Shown here: piece by piece, positions 7,211 to 14,832 of the stretch
How positions within the stretch are numbered: the stretch's first letter is position 1
How the letters are laid out: the number at the start of each line of letters is the position of its first letter
Source: Lachnospiraceae bacterium A4
GTDB lineage: Bacteria; Bacillota; Clostridia; Lachnospirales; Lachnospiraceae
Assembly (NCBI GenBank): GCA_000403215.2
Contig: KE159565.1
Coordinates: 98,738 to 142,621, forward strand
Direction: 5' to 3'
DNA length: 43,884 nt
Notes under the pieces: generated by a model
The model's input: only the letters and a program-made list of their open reading frames with translations
Database searches by the model: none
What the model was told of the DNA's origin: nothing
Made by a program: the position numbers and the translations under genes

Positions 7211-7696
7211 TTAATCCCACCAGCAGTAATAAGCAGAATGCCCCTCCTCAATAAAAGTTTCCGCTGGCAATAAATCGCCATGTTCTCCGACAACAAAAGC
7301 CTGCTGTGCAAAGTCAGGGCGTTCTTCCCCGATATCGCTTGGAAAGATATCTTCCGGCGCATGAAAAATGTGCTCAATTTCAGAAAGGGATAGTCTGCTG
7401 AGAACAAGGAGCGTCTCAGCAGAAAGAACAAATGTATTTGTATAAGCCGCATGTTCATATTCCTCATAGCCGTAAACCTGCACAAAAATTTTTGCTGTCT
7501 GGTCTGCGGCAAGCACCTGTTGAATGAGGTCAAGATAGGGCTGTTTTCCCTCGAGACGCTCGCATACAAAGTCTGTGAAGTCGTCATCGGGGTCGAGATA
7601 ATCCTGATAAGTGAACCAGTACTTTGTCTGGTAGCTGCGGGTGGCTTCGGCGGTTTTTAGAAGGGGGATAATGGTCTCTTTTTGCTGTTTTTGCAT
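7211..7696 (-). CDS. Protein of unknown function, acidic, cytosolic
   Basis: This 161-residue protein starts MQKQQKETIIPLLKTAEATR. The start at 7696 is supported by GGAGGTGTCCC directly upstream. It has no signal peptide or membrane segment, is rich in aromatic and acidic residues (for example YFTYQDYLDPDDDF-like stretches) and ends YYCWWD. I do not recognise the family. It follows the TlpA-like lipoprotein gene by 19 bases on the same strand and is probably the last gene of that operon, convergent with the AAA-ATPase gene. Confidence 0.75.
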   Translation of the reverse strand: MQKQQKETIIPLLKTAEATRSYQTKYWFTYQDYLDPDDDFTDFVCERLEGKQPYLDLIQQVLAADQTAKIFVQVYGYEEYEHAAYTNTFVLSAETLLVLSRLSLSEIEHIFHAPEDIFPSDIGEERPDFAQQAFVVGEHGDLLPAETFIEEGHSAYYCWWD

Positions 7697-7715
7697 GGGA
7701 CACCTCCGTTTGGCG

Positions 7716-8771
7716 TTACTGCCCGGCAAAATAGTTTTCCACAAACTCTTTACAGCCTTTTACATTGGCGCCGATAATCGGTTCACCGACTAGGGCACCG
7801 GTCTGGTCTACAAAGAAAGTGGTTGGAAAACCGATAATATTTGACATAAAACCGCTGAAATCGTCATTGGGAATCAGGTTGGTAAATTCAACATTGGCTT
7901 TTTGCGCAATGGTCTGTGCAAGTTCAATGTGCTGTGTGTCGTTTTCGCCGTTAATGTCCCCGACAATGCCAATTAGCTGTACATCGTCGCCCATCTCCTT
8001 TGCCCACTCGGCAAGCTCAGGCATTTCTTCGATACACGGCCCGCAGAAGGTTCCCCAGACATTGACGACAGTGAGTTTCTTTTCTGAAAAAACAGAGGAA
8101 TCCACCTCGGCGCCGTTGATGTCCTTGGTGGTAAAGGACGGCATGACATTCCCGGACTCTACAGGAATAAATGTGAGGGTATCCCGGACCGTCTGCATAT
8201 AGTCTTTGCAGGCATGGTAGTCAGCAGCTTCCGCGTCATTTAATGTGCCGTCGTCAAGCTCTGGAACGGAGATGATATAGGTGTAGCCGTCATGGGTTCC
8301 CAGCACTTCGGCGGGCGTGTAATAGGTGAAATCCTCCGGTTTTCCGCCGCCTGCGATACCGGTTTCGTACTGTGTGGTTTCGACCATGACCACTTCCATC
8401 AGGCAGCGGACCGAGGAACTGATTTTGTCAAGGTAATCCATCACAACCTCCTGCGTCAGCTCTGCTTGAGCGATGGAGTTTGCTTCTTTTAAGAGAGCGG
8501 TTGCAGTCGGGCTGTAGTAAAAAATACCTATGTTTTTGTAACCTTTTGTATTTTCACTTGCAGATTCTAAGATGACACCCTTGTCAATATATTCCTGTGC
8601 GATAGAAAAGCAAAGCCCGCGTTCCTTGACATTGGTGACAACCGTGTCATTTTCGGAGACCGCAGAGGTGCTTGAATCAGGAGTTTGCTTCTGTGTTTTG
8701 GCGTCGCACCCGATGAGGGTGCATGCGATAAAGAGTGAAAGTAAGACGGTACAGTGTTTTTTATTTTTCAT
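7716..8771 (-). CDS. TlpA-like thioredoxin-fold lipoprotein
   Basis: This 351-residue membrane-anchored redox protein has a lipoprotein signal peptide ending LIGC (lipidated Cys22), then a Ser/Thr-rich linker. A unique domain of about 150 residues follows, and a C-terminal AlkC/TlpA thioredoxin domain from ~205 with the redox motif WGTFCGPC (Cys243, Cys246) and the cis-Pro region GFPTTFFVD. The start at 8771 has GGAGG six bases upstream; the same frame stays open to 9062 only as a shadow of the neighbouring gene. It lies downstream of a polyferredoxin membrane protein and a CXXC miniprotein, a set that suggests electron transfer across the membrane to extracytoplasmic disulfides. Confidence 0.9.
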   Translation of the reverse strand: MKNKKHCTVLLSLFIACTLIGCDAKTQKQTPDSSTSAVSENDTVVTNVKERGLCFSIAQEYIDKGVILESASENTKGYKNIGIFYYSPTATALLKEANSIAQAELTQEVVMDYLDKISSSVRCLMEVVMVETTQYETGIAGGGKPEDFTYYTPAEVLGTHDGYTYIISVPELDDGTLNDAEAADYHACKDYMQTVRDTLTFIPVESGNVMPSFTTKDINGAEVDSSVFSEKKLTVVNVWGTFCGPCIEEMPELAEWAKEMGDDVQLIGIVGDINGENDTQHIELAQTIAQKANVEFTNLIPNDDFSGFMSNIIGFPTTFFVDQTGALVGEPIIGANVKGCKEFVENYFAGQ

Positions 8772-8820
8772 ATAATCCTCCATGAGAAGCAGACGCTGGT
8801 GAGACTGCTTTGTTTTTGCG

Positions 8821-9693
8821 TTATGGTTTTTCTGCCGATGGTTTGTTTTGTGCGGCAGTTGATGTTTCGGAACGGAATCCAAGCCGTATCGCCCGCTTCG
8901 GGCAGGCTGCTGCGCAGGCGCCGCAGCGAATGCACTCGGCGGAGTTTGGGGCGGCGACGGGGTCAACGTCCATTTTGCAGGTGTGGGCGCACTGACCGCA
9001 TTGGATACAGGCGTTTTTGTCCACTTCCAGATGATAGACGCTGATTTTGTTGAGCAGCCCATAGATGGCGCCCAGCGGGCAGAGCGTCTTACAGAAAAAG
9101 CGGAAGATAAAAACGCACGCGGCGATGGTTACAAGCAGGATGCCCATTTTTAACGCAAATAAGAGACCTGTCGTCGCGCGAAGCTCAGGGTGCGTGGCAG
9201 TCATCGCAATGCCGCCAAACAGTGTGCCGGACGGACAGATGTATTGACAGAAGGCTGGCTTTCCCATGCCCATGTAATTTGTGGCGGCAATGGGCAGCAC
9301 GATCACAAACACGGCCAGAATGCCATATTTGATATAGGTAAACCATTTGGGCAATCTGAATTTGCGGGACGGGATTTTATAGAATAGTTCCTGCACCAGA
9401 CCAAACGGACAAATCCAGCCGCAGATCAGTCTGCCAAACAGCACACCGACTGCAAGCAGAAAGCCGACGACATAAAAGCTAAAATTATACTGTATGGAAC
9501 CGGTGACTGCCTGCATGGCGCCAATGGGACATGCGAGCGTGGCGGCTGGACAGGAATAGCAGTTCAGACCGGGATTGCAGAACTGCTTCCATTTACCTGT
9601 ATAAAGTTTTCCGCCCGCAAAATTGCCAATGTGGAAGTTGGTAAAGCCAAAGGCGGCAATTTGTATCAATTTACGTTTTACTGCATTTTTCAT
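8821..9693 (-). CDS. NapH/YccM-like 4Fe-4S polyferredoxin membrane protein
   Basis: This 290-residue integral membrane protein has an N-terminal cysteine cluster (C39, C45, C48, C55) and several hydrophobic segments. CxxxCP motifs occur after membrane segments (CGWICPFG, CQYICPSG, CKTLCPLG), and two C-terminal ferredoxin motifs are present (CIQCGQCAHTC and CIRCGACAAACP). This is the arrangement of NapH, NosR-C and YccM proteins, which pass electrons from quinol or flavin to partners across the membrane. The start at 9693 lies five bases after the stop of the small CXXC gene, with AGGGTGAT upstream. The natural partner is the downstream TlpA-like lipoprotein. Confidence 0.92.
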   Translation of the reverse strand: MKNAVKRKLIQIAAFGFTNFHIGNFAGGKLYTGKWKQFCNPGLNCYSCPAATLACPIGAMQAVTGSIQYNFSFYVVGFLLAVGVLFGRLICGWICPFGLVQELFYKIPSRKFRLPKWFTYIKYGILAVFVIVLPIAATNYMGMGKPAFCQYICPSGTLFGGIAMTATHPELRATTGLLFALKMGILLVTIAACVFIFRFFCKTLCPLGAIYGLLNKISVYHLEVDKNACIQCGQCAHTCKMDVDPVAAPNSAECIRCGACAAACPKRAIRLGFRSETSTAAQNKPSAEKP

Positions 9694-9698
9694 GTCTA

Positions 9699-9860
9699 TC
9701 ACCCTAATCCTATACATTCCAGACAGATATTGACCGCCTTGTTCCAGACAGTTTCCAGTTCTCCGCGGCTGATGCCGTATGCAAGCATCAGTGCAGACAG
9801 CAGCAGAGCCGCGCCTTGGAATAGTGTTCTTTTTTTGCATTTTAATCGCTGCATTGTCAT
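9699..9860 (-). CDS. CXXC-motif miniprotein, CD1871A-like
   Basis: This 53-residue protein has a start MTMQRLKCKK with AAGGAG six bases upstream, one hydrophobic helix (residues ~15-31, ALLLSALMLAYGI) and a C-terminal NICLECIGLG with a CxxC pair. Small proteins of this shape, called CD1871A family, are found next to 4Fe-4S membrane proteins and thioredoxin-like lipoproteins. The family link is from memory of that pattern. The CxxC near the far end of a single membrane helix suggests a thiol or metal relay with its two neighbours. It is the first gene of the minus-strand operon running to 7211. Confidence 0.75.
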   Translation of the reverse strand: MTMQRLKCKKRTLFQGAALLLSALMLAYGISRGELETVWNKAVNICLECIGLG

Positions 9861-9934
9861 CTTGTACTCCTTATAAGCATCTGTTGAATTGTTTTCACCT
9901 TATTTTAGCATATAAAATTGATTTTGTGTAGGTG

Positions 9935-9963
9935 TTGTTCGCAAGGAGAAATAATGCTATGAT
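9935..9963 (+). promoter_or_regulatory. Sigma-A type promoter for the gene at 10006
   Basis: TTGTTC (9935-9940), a 17-base spacer and TATGAT (9958-9963) lie about 40 bases before the start codon. The rest of 9861-9934 is the divergent control region for the redox operon, where I see no equally clear minus-strand promoter. Confidence 0.65.
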
Positions 9964-10005
9964 GAGGGTGTTGAATCATTTGAGAAATTGTTAAGGAGAA
10001 TACAG

Positions 10006-11061
10006 ATGTATCTGAAAACAGAAGGAATATGCAAGGCAATCAGACAGGGAAAAGATGTCATGGAAAACCTTGCCCAGATCGAGCCACAGTTAAAACATTA
10101 CTATAAAGAACGCAGAAAAGCACTGCAGGAAAACAGATTTCAATGCGCAAACGACAGCATCTTACACGCATGGGATGCACTGTATGATGTGAGTGCCAGC
10201 GTGAGGAGGCACTGGGATATGGTTTATCCGCTCCTTACAACACCAGAAGGCAAATATGGAGCGGTTCTTCGCTTTGTGAATACGCGCGCGAGATTTCTGG
10301 GTATTCCCCATACCCAAAGCGTCCGTATTTTAAGAAAGATTGGCTGGACATCAGCGGATATCATGGCAGCTTATTTATGGAATCGTTTTCGATGTGATGA
10401 ACTTACGTTATCCCCGGATGCGGTAGCGGAGGCTGTGCAGGAGGATATGGATACGGCATTGCGTTTGATGGAAAAGAAAGGTTACGATCTATTTTCTAAT
10501 GGCTATGATATATACAAGAATTTTGAGTGGATTGATTTTATGTATTTTTTTATAGAATATCAGGATCGCACGTTTCTGACTACACAGCACAAAAGCAAAC
10601 GCCTATGCAAGTATTGCTTGGAGGTATTGAAAAAATTGGAGAATGGTCTGGCAAAGCCGGAAAAAGTTTCAGAATGGACACAGCTGCCTGATTTTTCGAT
10701 CTTTGAGGGTATTACATTGACACAGAAACACCTGATGAAATCCGCCGCGGGGCAGCATCTGAGGAAAGGAAACGACAATAACGGTTATTATGTGTTGTCC
10801 TATCATTTGGTGGACGAGGAGCATGGTTATGGGGCAGCATTTCGCTTTAACGGTTTTAATAAAGCGCCTGAATACCACAATGAAGAAAAAACGTCATGGG
10901 GCGTATATTTTTATCGCTATCATTATCTTATGTTATTTGATCATGTTCCAGAGAGCTGGCGGTGTAGTCCTGCAAAGTTACCAGAAGATTTTGTGAAAAA
11001 GGCATTTCATTCCTTTTATAAACTGGCAGGATTCGATTGTGGCCGTGGACGGCGGGAATAG
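10006..11061 (+). CDS. Protein of unknown function
   Basis: This 351-residue, basic, cytosolic protein starts MYLKTEGICKAIRQGKDVM, with AAGGAGA seven bases before ATG 10006. It has no signal peptide, membrane segment or motif I recognise. It is rich in Tyr, Phe and Trp. The N-terminal ~120 residues look helical; the C-terminal third (GNDNNGYYVLSYHLVDEEHG onward) looks like beta structure. It has its own promoter and is followed by about 235 bases without genes, so it is probably monocistronic. No function is proposed. Confidence 0.75.
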   Translation: MYLKTEGICKAIRQGKDVMENLAQIEPQLKHYYKERRKALQENRFQCANDSILHAWDALYDVSASVRRHWDMVYPLLTTPEGKYGAVLRFVNTRARFLGIPHTQSVRILRKIGWTSADIMAAYLWNRFRCDELTLSPDAVAEAVQEDMDTALRLMEKKGYDLFSNGYDIYKNFEWIDFMYFFIEYQDRTFLTTQHKSKRLCKYCLEVLKKLENGLAKPEKVSEWTQLPDFSIFEGITLTQKHLMKSAAGQHLRKGNDNNGYYVLSYHLVDEEHGYGAAFRFNGFNKAPEYHNEEKTSWGVYFYRYHYLMLFDHVPESWRCSPAKLPEDFVKKAFHSFYKLAGFDCGRGRRE

Positions 11062-11296
11062 ACACTGTACATGGACCTGTAAACCTTTGGCTATAGCCAA
11101 GATGAAGAGAAGGGAATTTTCAAGTTATATATGCAATTCACTATAGTTTGGCGTGGAAATGAACAAAAAGCTTGTGCTATACTAATTATAGATATTCTTT
11201 ATTTTTGAAAGGCATTTTTGATACGAAAGTTTATGAAATAAAGGCTTTTCAATATAAGTTTCAGAAAGATAAGTTTTGGAAAAAAGGGGGATTTTT
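11062..11296. other. Intergenic region with probable promoter for the hydrolase gene
   Basis: About 235 AT-rich bases. An extended -10 box TGCTATACT (near 11174-11182) with a weak TGGAAA 18 bases further upstream could drive the hydrolase/kinase pair. No terminator with a T-run is obvious after the preceding gene. Confidence 0.4.
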
Positions 11297-12478
11297 ATGA
11301 ATATTACAAAGAAATCATTCACCTGTGAAAGAGACGGGCTGACCATTCGCGGAATGCAGTATTTCCCAGAATCTTTTGACGCAGGCAAGCGCTATCCGGC
11401 AGTGATTGCAAGCCACGGCTTTCTCTGCAACTATACGAATATGGAAAACTGGTGCAGGGATTTTGCGAAAATTGGCTATGTGGCATTTTGCTTTAGTTTT
11501 TGCGGCGGCGGGAGTCTGTCCGAGGACAAAGCTGTAAAAAGCGATGGTGAGAGCACGAAGATGTCTGTCTTGACAGAGGTAGAGGACTTGCTGGCTGTGA
11601 AGAAATTTGCCAGTCAGCATGCTTATGTGGACATGGAAAACCTCATTTTGCTGGGGGAAAGCCAAGGTGGTTTTGTGTCTGGACTGGCGGCAGCGCGGTG
11701 CGGTGCGGAAGTCAAAAAGCTGGTGATGATTTTTCCGGCGCTCTGCATTCCTGATCATGCAAGGCGTGGAGGGCTTGGCGGTTCTAGCTATCCGGTGGAC
11801 AATGTGCCGGAAGTACTAGACTGCGGACAATCTCTGCTGGGCAGGGCATTTCATGAGGAGGCGGTAAAGATGGACGCCTATTTGGAACTGTCTGCATATG
11901 AAGGACCGGTTTTGATTATACAGGGGTTGGCAGATGATATCGTCAACTATTCGTATGCGATTCGCGCCAAGGAGAATTATAGAACAGGGCAGTGCCATCT
12001 ACAGCTTGTGCGGAATATGGGACACGGATTGCAGGGAAGCCTGTATCAGAGCGCATTCGATTCTGTGCGGCAGTTTTTGGCAGAGCGGGAAGAAGTGCTG
12101 ACGATTCGCATTATTCTGACGCGCTATGAGACGCAGATGGAGGGAGAAACGCGCGTGGAGCAGCTCTTTTTTACAGGCTGGTGTGAGAGCAAGTATTTTC
12201 AGGGAACGGTACTGCCCGGCGGGTGTGATGTGCGGCGGTACAATGCAGACGGGGAAGTGAGCATACGGGCAGAGTACACGCTAGAGGGAATCGACCAGAG
12301 TCAAACGCCGTGCAGGGTTCACATTATAAACCAGCGTGGGGAAGTGGATTGGAAGCCCGTTGTCACAACGGACAGCGCAGAACTGGCGTGGCTCAAGGAG
12401 GCGGATTTGACAGCAGTCGTCGAGGAAGGAGAGGGAGGACCGACAATTCGCATCTATCGTGCAGGTACAAAGAGATAG
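11297..12478 (+). CDS. Alpha/beta hydrolase fused to a DUF3237-like domain
   Basis: This protein has 393 residues. Residues ~1-265 form an alpha/beta hydrolase: the oxyanion region VIASHGF, nucleophile Ser122 in LGESQGG, acid Asp213 or Asp214 in GLADDIV, and His243 in NMGHGL. Residues ~268-393 look like a DUF3237 beta-barrel (ILTRYETQMEGETRVEQL, then FQGTVLPGGCDVRRY). The start at 11297 has GGGGGA upstream, so the open frame from 11276 is not used. The serine, acid and histidine are all present, so it should be an active esterase, peptidase or thioesterase. The substrate is unknown. The kinase-like gene follows 22 bases later, suggesting one transcript. Confidence 0.85.
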   Translation: MNITKKSFTCERDGLTIRGMQYFPESFDAGKRYPAVIASHGFLCNYTNMENWCRDFAKIGYVAFCFSFCGGGSLSEDKAVKSDGESTKMSVLTEVEDLLAVKKFASQHAYVDMENLILLGESQGGFVSGLAAARCGAEVKKLVMIFPALCIPDHARRGGLGGSSYPVDNVPEVLDCGQSLLGRAFHEEAVKMDAYLELSAYEGPVLIIQGLADDIVNYSYAIRAKENYRTGQCHLQLVRNMGHGLQGSLYQSAFDSVRQFLAEREEVLTIRIILTRYETQMEGETRVEQLFFTGWCESKYFQGTVLPGGCDVRRYNADGEVSIRAEYTLEGIDQSQTPCRVHIINQRGEVDWKPVVTTDSAELAWLKEADLTAVVEEGEGGPTIRIYRAGTKR

Positions 12479-12500
12479 ATCGTACAAAAAGGTGATATTC

Positions 12501-13283
12501 ATGAAAAAAACAAACTATTTTATCGAAGGTCTGCAAGGTGCAGGCAAATCAACATTTGTACAGAAGTTGTCAGACAAGTTTCAAGACTATCAGGTTTTCC
12601 GCGAGGGAGACTACTCGCCTGTCGAGCTGGCATGGTGTGCCTATGTCACAAGTGGGCAGTATGACAATATATTGGCACGCTATCCTGTGATCGAAGCGCA
12701 GCTTCGAGAGAAAACCATCACGGAGGGCAGCCATAAAATCATCTGTTACACGCAGATTTTGACAGATCTCCCCAATTTTCACAAGGCGATGGAAGCCTAT
12801 GAAATCTATAATGGAAATCTGGAGAAAGCGTCTTTTGAAAGTGTGATCTATGAGCGTTATGAGAAGTGGAACGGGATAGGACAGATTTTTGAGTGCTCCA
12901 TTTTTCAGAATATCATAGAGAACCAAATTTTGTACCTAATGATGACGGATGAGGAAATCTTTGATTTTTATAAGAACTTAAATAATATTCTTGCAGGCAA
13001 GTCATACCACATTATTTATTTGGATGTGGAGGATATTGCAGGCACTATTGATGTGATTCGAAAAGAGCGGTCAGATGAGAACGGCAAGGAGATGTGGTTC
13101 CCGCTGATGATGCGGTATGTTGAGAACGCTCCTTATGGAAAGGCGCACCAGCTGACCGGTTTGGAAGGTCTGCTGGCACACCTTGCGCACCGAAGAACAT
13201 TAGAGCGACGGCTTCTCAAAGAACTGTTCAAGGAGAACAGCACCGTCTTGAAATCAAAAGACTGTTCCGTGGAGGAGATTTGA
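12501..13283 (+). CDS. P-loop nucleotide kinase-like protein
   Basis: This 260-residue protein starts MKKTNYFIEGLQGAGKSTF with a Walker A motif GLQGAGKST (residues 10-18). A Walker B-like strand IIYLDVED lies near residue 175. The overall pattern resembles thymidylate-kinase-like or phosphotransferase P-loop proteins, but no lid motif allows a substrate call. AAAGGTGAT precedes ATG 12501. It follows the hydrolase gene by 22 bases. Its last codons form the left arm of a strong terminator hairpin, so the gene and operon end together. Confidence 0.85.
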   Translation: MKKTNYFIEGLQGAGKSTFVQKLSDKFQDYQVFREGDYSPVELAWCAYVTSGQYDNILARYPVIEAQLREKTITEGSHKIICYTQILTDLPNFHKAMEAYEIYNGNLEKASFESVIYERYEKWNGIGQIFECSIFQNIIENQILYLMMTDEEIFDFYKNLNNILAGKSYHIIYLDVEDIAGTIDVIRKERSDENGKEMWFPLMMRYVENAPYGKAHQLTGLEGLLAHLAHRRTLERRLLKELFKENSTVLKSKDCSVEEI

Positions 13284-13304
13284 GTTCTCCGCGGAACAGT
13301 CTTT
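13257..13304. terminator. Hairpin terminator after the hydrolase/kinase operon
   Basis: An 18-bp stem (13257-13274 with 13287-13304), interrupted only by one G-U pair, has a 12-base loop. The left arm overlaps the 3' end of the coding region. A short T-stretch (CTTTGTTG) follows. The antisense side is also A/T flanked, so it may act in both directions and insulate the convergent toxin gene. Confidence 0.75.
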
Positions 13305-13363
13305 GTTGTGAGTGGAAACTGCCACAGGATTTAAAAGGCGGTAAAGTTGACAAACAGTCAGTG

Positions 13364-13768
13364 CTAGCTGCCTTTTTTCAACTTTTCCAATATGGCTAAC
13401 ACATTGGGCTGCGTTGGCGTAAATTTTACACCACGCTTCAACATACCCATGACCTTTTTTGCTTTCTGTTCAATTTCTTTGGCAGTATGTTCACTTGTCA
13501 ACATCAAATGATTTCCAGCTATGGTATATTCTCGTTCTATGTACTCATCTGTGATCGGAAACATATCTTGTATCAGAAATGCACTTTGTCTGCTGTCATC
13601 TAATTTCACAATATGGATAATGTCACAGGGCTTTCCAACTTTTTCTTTGTTTTCCATAATTCGCTTATATTTATCAATCTGGCTGGACAAAGGTATCATC
13701 CAGTAAATTCCTGTGTTTGTATCTTCAAAAAATTTATCCTTTATAATATAAAACCCCGTTTTCTTCAT
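13364..13768 (-). CDS. cptN: Type III toxin-antitoxin endoribonuclease toxin, CptN/ToxN-like
   Basis: This 134-residue protein starts MKKTGFYIIKDKFF and contains IYWMIPLSS, FLIQDMFPITDEYIEREY and RGVKFTPTQPNVLAI. These are the conserved blocks I associate with the CptN/ToxN/AbiQ superfamily of RNA-cleaving toxins. GAGGA sits six bases before ATG 13768. Upstream on the same strand are a terminator and tandem 45-base repeats, the diagnostic order promoter-antitoxin RNA-terminator-toxin. Homologues as I recall them carry a segment of about 20 residues (with an NRPHYYCF-like motif) between the N-terminal strand and the IYW block. Here FFED runs straight into TNTGIYW, so an internal in-frame deletion may have occurred and activity is uncertain. 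Confidence 0.85.
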   Translation of the reverse strand: MKKTGFYIIKDKFFEDTNTGIYWMIPLSSQIDKYKRIMENKEKVGKPCDIIHIVKLDDSRQSAFLIQDMFPITDEYIEREYTIAGNHLMLTSEHTAKEIEQKAKKVMGMLKRGVKFTPTQPNVLAILEKLKKGS

Positions 13769-13787
13769 TTGCTTGTCCTCATTATGG

Positions 13788-13814
13788 AAAAAGTCCCCCG
13801 CCTTACGGCGAAGG
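13788..13814 (-). terminator. Attenuating terminator between antitoxin RNA and toxin gene
   Basis: On the minus strand CCTTCGCC, GTAA and GGCGGGGG form an 8-bp stem with two G-U pairs and a GTAA tetraloop, followed by ACTTTTT. It lies directly after the last antitoxin repeat and 20 bases before the toxin start codon. In type III systems such a leaky terminator makes antitoxin RNA in excess over toxin mRNA. Confidence 0.85.
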
Positions 13815-13816
13815 AC

Positions 13817-13919
13817 TAAACTTTCAACCCAACCATTTATATACCGCATATTGGTCAGCGGTAAACTTTCAACCCGACCATTTATATACCACATATCGGT
13901 CAGTGGTAAACTTTCCTTG
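13817..13919 (-). ncRNA. Type III antitoxin RNA: two 45-nt repeats plus a partial repeat
   Basis: Two head-to-tail 45-base repeats (13906-13862 and 13861-13817 on the minus strand) follow a 10-base partial repeat. The repeats differ at four positions only, and these are two compensatory pairs. In stem 1, CCAC/GTGG becomes CCGC/GCGG. In stem 2, CCGA/TCGG becomes CCAA/TTGG. Stem 2 pairs bases inside the loop of stem 1 with downstream bases, so each repeat folds as an H-type pseudoknot. That is how ToxI and CptI antitoxins fold and hold the toxin. The repeats are expected to be cut from the precursor by the toxin itself. Confidence 0.88.
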
Positions 13920-13926
13920 TGCTTTT

Positions 13927-13955
13927 ATTCTAGCAAGTGCAAGGAGGAAAGTCAA
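13927..13955 (-). promoter_or_regulatory. Strong sigma-A promoter of the toxin-antitoxin locus
   Basis: On the minus strand TTGACT (13955-13950), a 17-base spacer and TAGAAT (13932-13927) lie just upstream of the antitoxin repeats. Predicted transcription would begin near 13919, at the first partial repeat. Confidence 0.85.
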
Positions 13956-14053
13956 TAGAGCTTTCCTTTAAAATTTTATGCAGACAGCGGCTAAATATCC
14001 CCATGAAACGATAGAAAACCATTCTACATGGCTTGAGGGAGTCCGATACAGGC

Positions 14054-14800
14054 TTAGCCCGCCAGTACCACACGGTTTCTTGCTGGAAAATAAATGTTCA
14101 GTCCCAGTTTCCAAAGGTCAAAATATCCAAGGAAGGGATTTTCCTGCGCGGTATCGAACATGGACCATTGGAGGTAATAGGACAGGTTATAGTCACAGCT
14201 AATGTGGTACAGTGCCTCAGACATCAGATGAATCTCTTCGCAGCCTTTCCGATAGGGTATTTCAAGGCACCATTCGATGAGGTCTACATCTGGGAGGTCG
14301 TCATCGAACGATTCACAGCACTGCATCTGGTTCATCTTTTGTACAAAGTCCTCTCTTTCCTGTCCGGTGAGAAACTCGATACGGGCATCTTCGTCCAAGG
14401 GGGCATCTTCCTCAAACACTTCTATATAGATGTGGTTGATGGCTTTGATATAGGCACGGGCGGCATTGATGGCATGTTGCTTGTCTTTTTCTGAGAAGCG
14501 TGCATAAAAGTATGCGGCATAGGCTGTCGTGCCATCGGGCAGTTCACTTTCCGCAGTATCCTTGCTGGCTTCATCAATCTCCAGTAACCCCTGAAGCATA
14601 TCCAGCCCCGGCTGGCCATAACGTGCCAGTATCGGCCGCAGGTGTTCTAGCTCGCCCCGCAGGTCTTGAAACAGAAAGGGGGGTACTGCTTCATCGTCAT
14701 AATATTCATATTCATAAAAGACTTCGGACAGAACAGGGTCCTGTTCAATCATGTCTGCCCACCCATTGGGAAGATATTTTTTGCATTCTTCGATCGTCAT
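14054..14800 (-). CDS. Protein of unknown function, acidic
   Basis: This 248-residue, strongly acidic cytosolic protein starts MTIEECKKYLPNGWADMIEQ, with AGGAGG seven bases before ATG 14800. It has no signal peptide, membrane helix or motif I know. The composition (many Asp, Glu, Tyr, Leu) and helical pattern are reminiscent of small SMI1/immunity-like or DUF proteins of Firmicutes, but I cannot place it. It lies 32 bases downstream of the chemoreceptor gene on the same strand and may be co-transcribed with it. Confidence 0.75.
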   Translation of the reverse strand: MTIEECKKYLPNGWADMIEQDPVLSEVFYEYEYYDDEAVPPFLFQDLRGELEHLRPILARYGQPGLDMLQGLLEIDEASKDTAESELPDGTTAYAAYFYARFSEKDKQHAINAARAYIKAINHIYIEVFEEDAPLDEDARIEFLTGQEREDFVQKMNQMQCCESFDDDLPDVDLIEWCLEIPYRKGCEEIHLMSEALYHISCDYNLSYYLQWSMFDTAQENPFLGYFDLWKLGLNIYFPARNRVVLAG

Positions 14801-14832
14801 TTGTAAACCTCCTATCGTGATGAAAATGTGGA

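Noticed and set aside
8772-9062. Longer start for the TlpA-like lipoprotein
   Set aside because: The extension overlaps the polyferredoxin gene in another frame and would bury the lipoprotein signal peptide. GGAGG lies before 8771.
13769-13894. N-terminal extension of the toxin through the repeats
   Set aside because: The frame is open only because the repeat length is a multiple of three. It would translate the antitoxin RNA, and the good ribosome binding site is at 13768.
13817-13916. Tandem repeats as a CRISPR array
   Set aside because: The 45-base repeats are directly adjacent with no variable spacers, and they sit between a promoter and a toxin gene, as in type III toxin-antitoxin loci.
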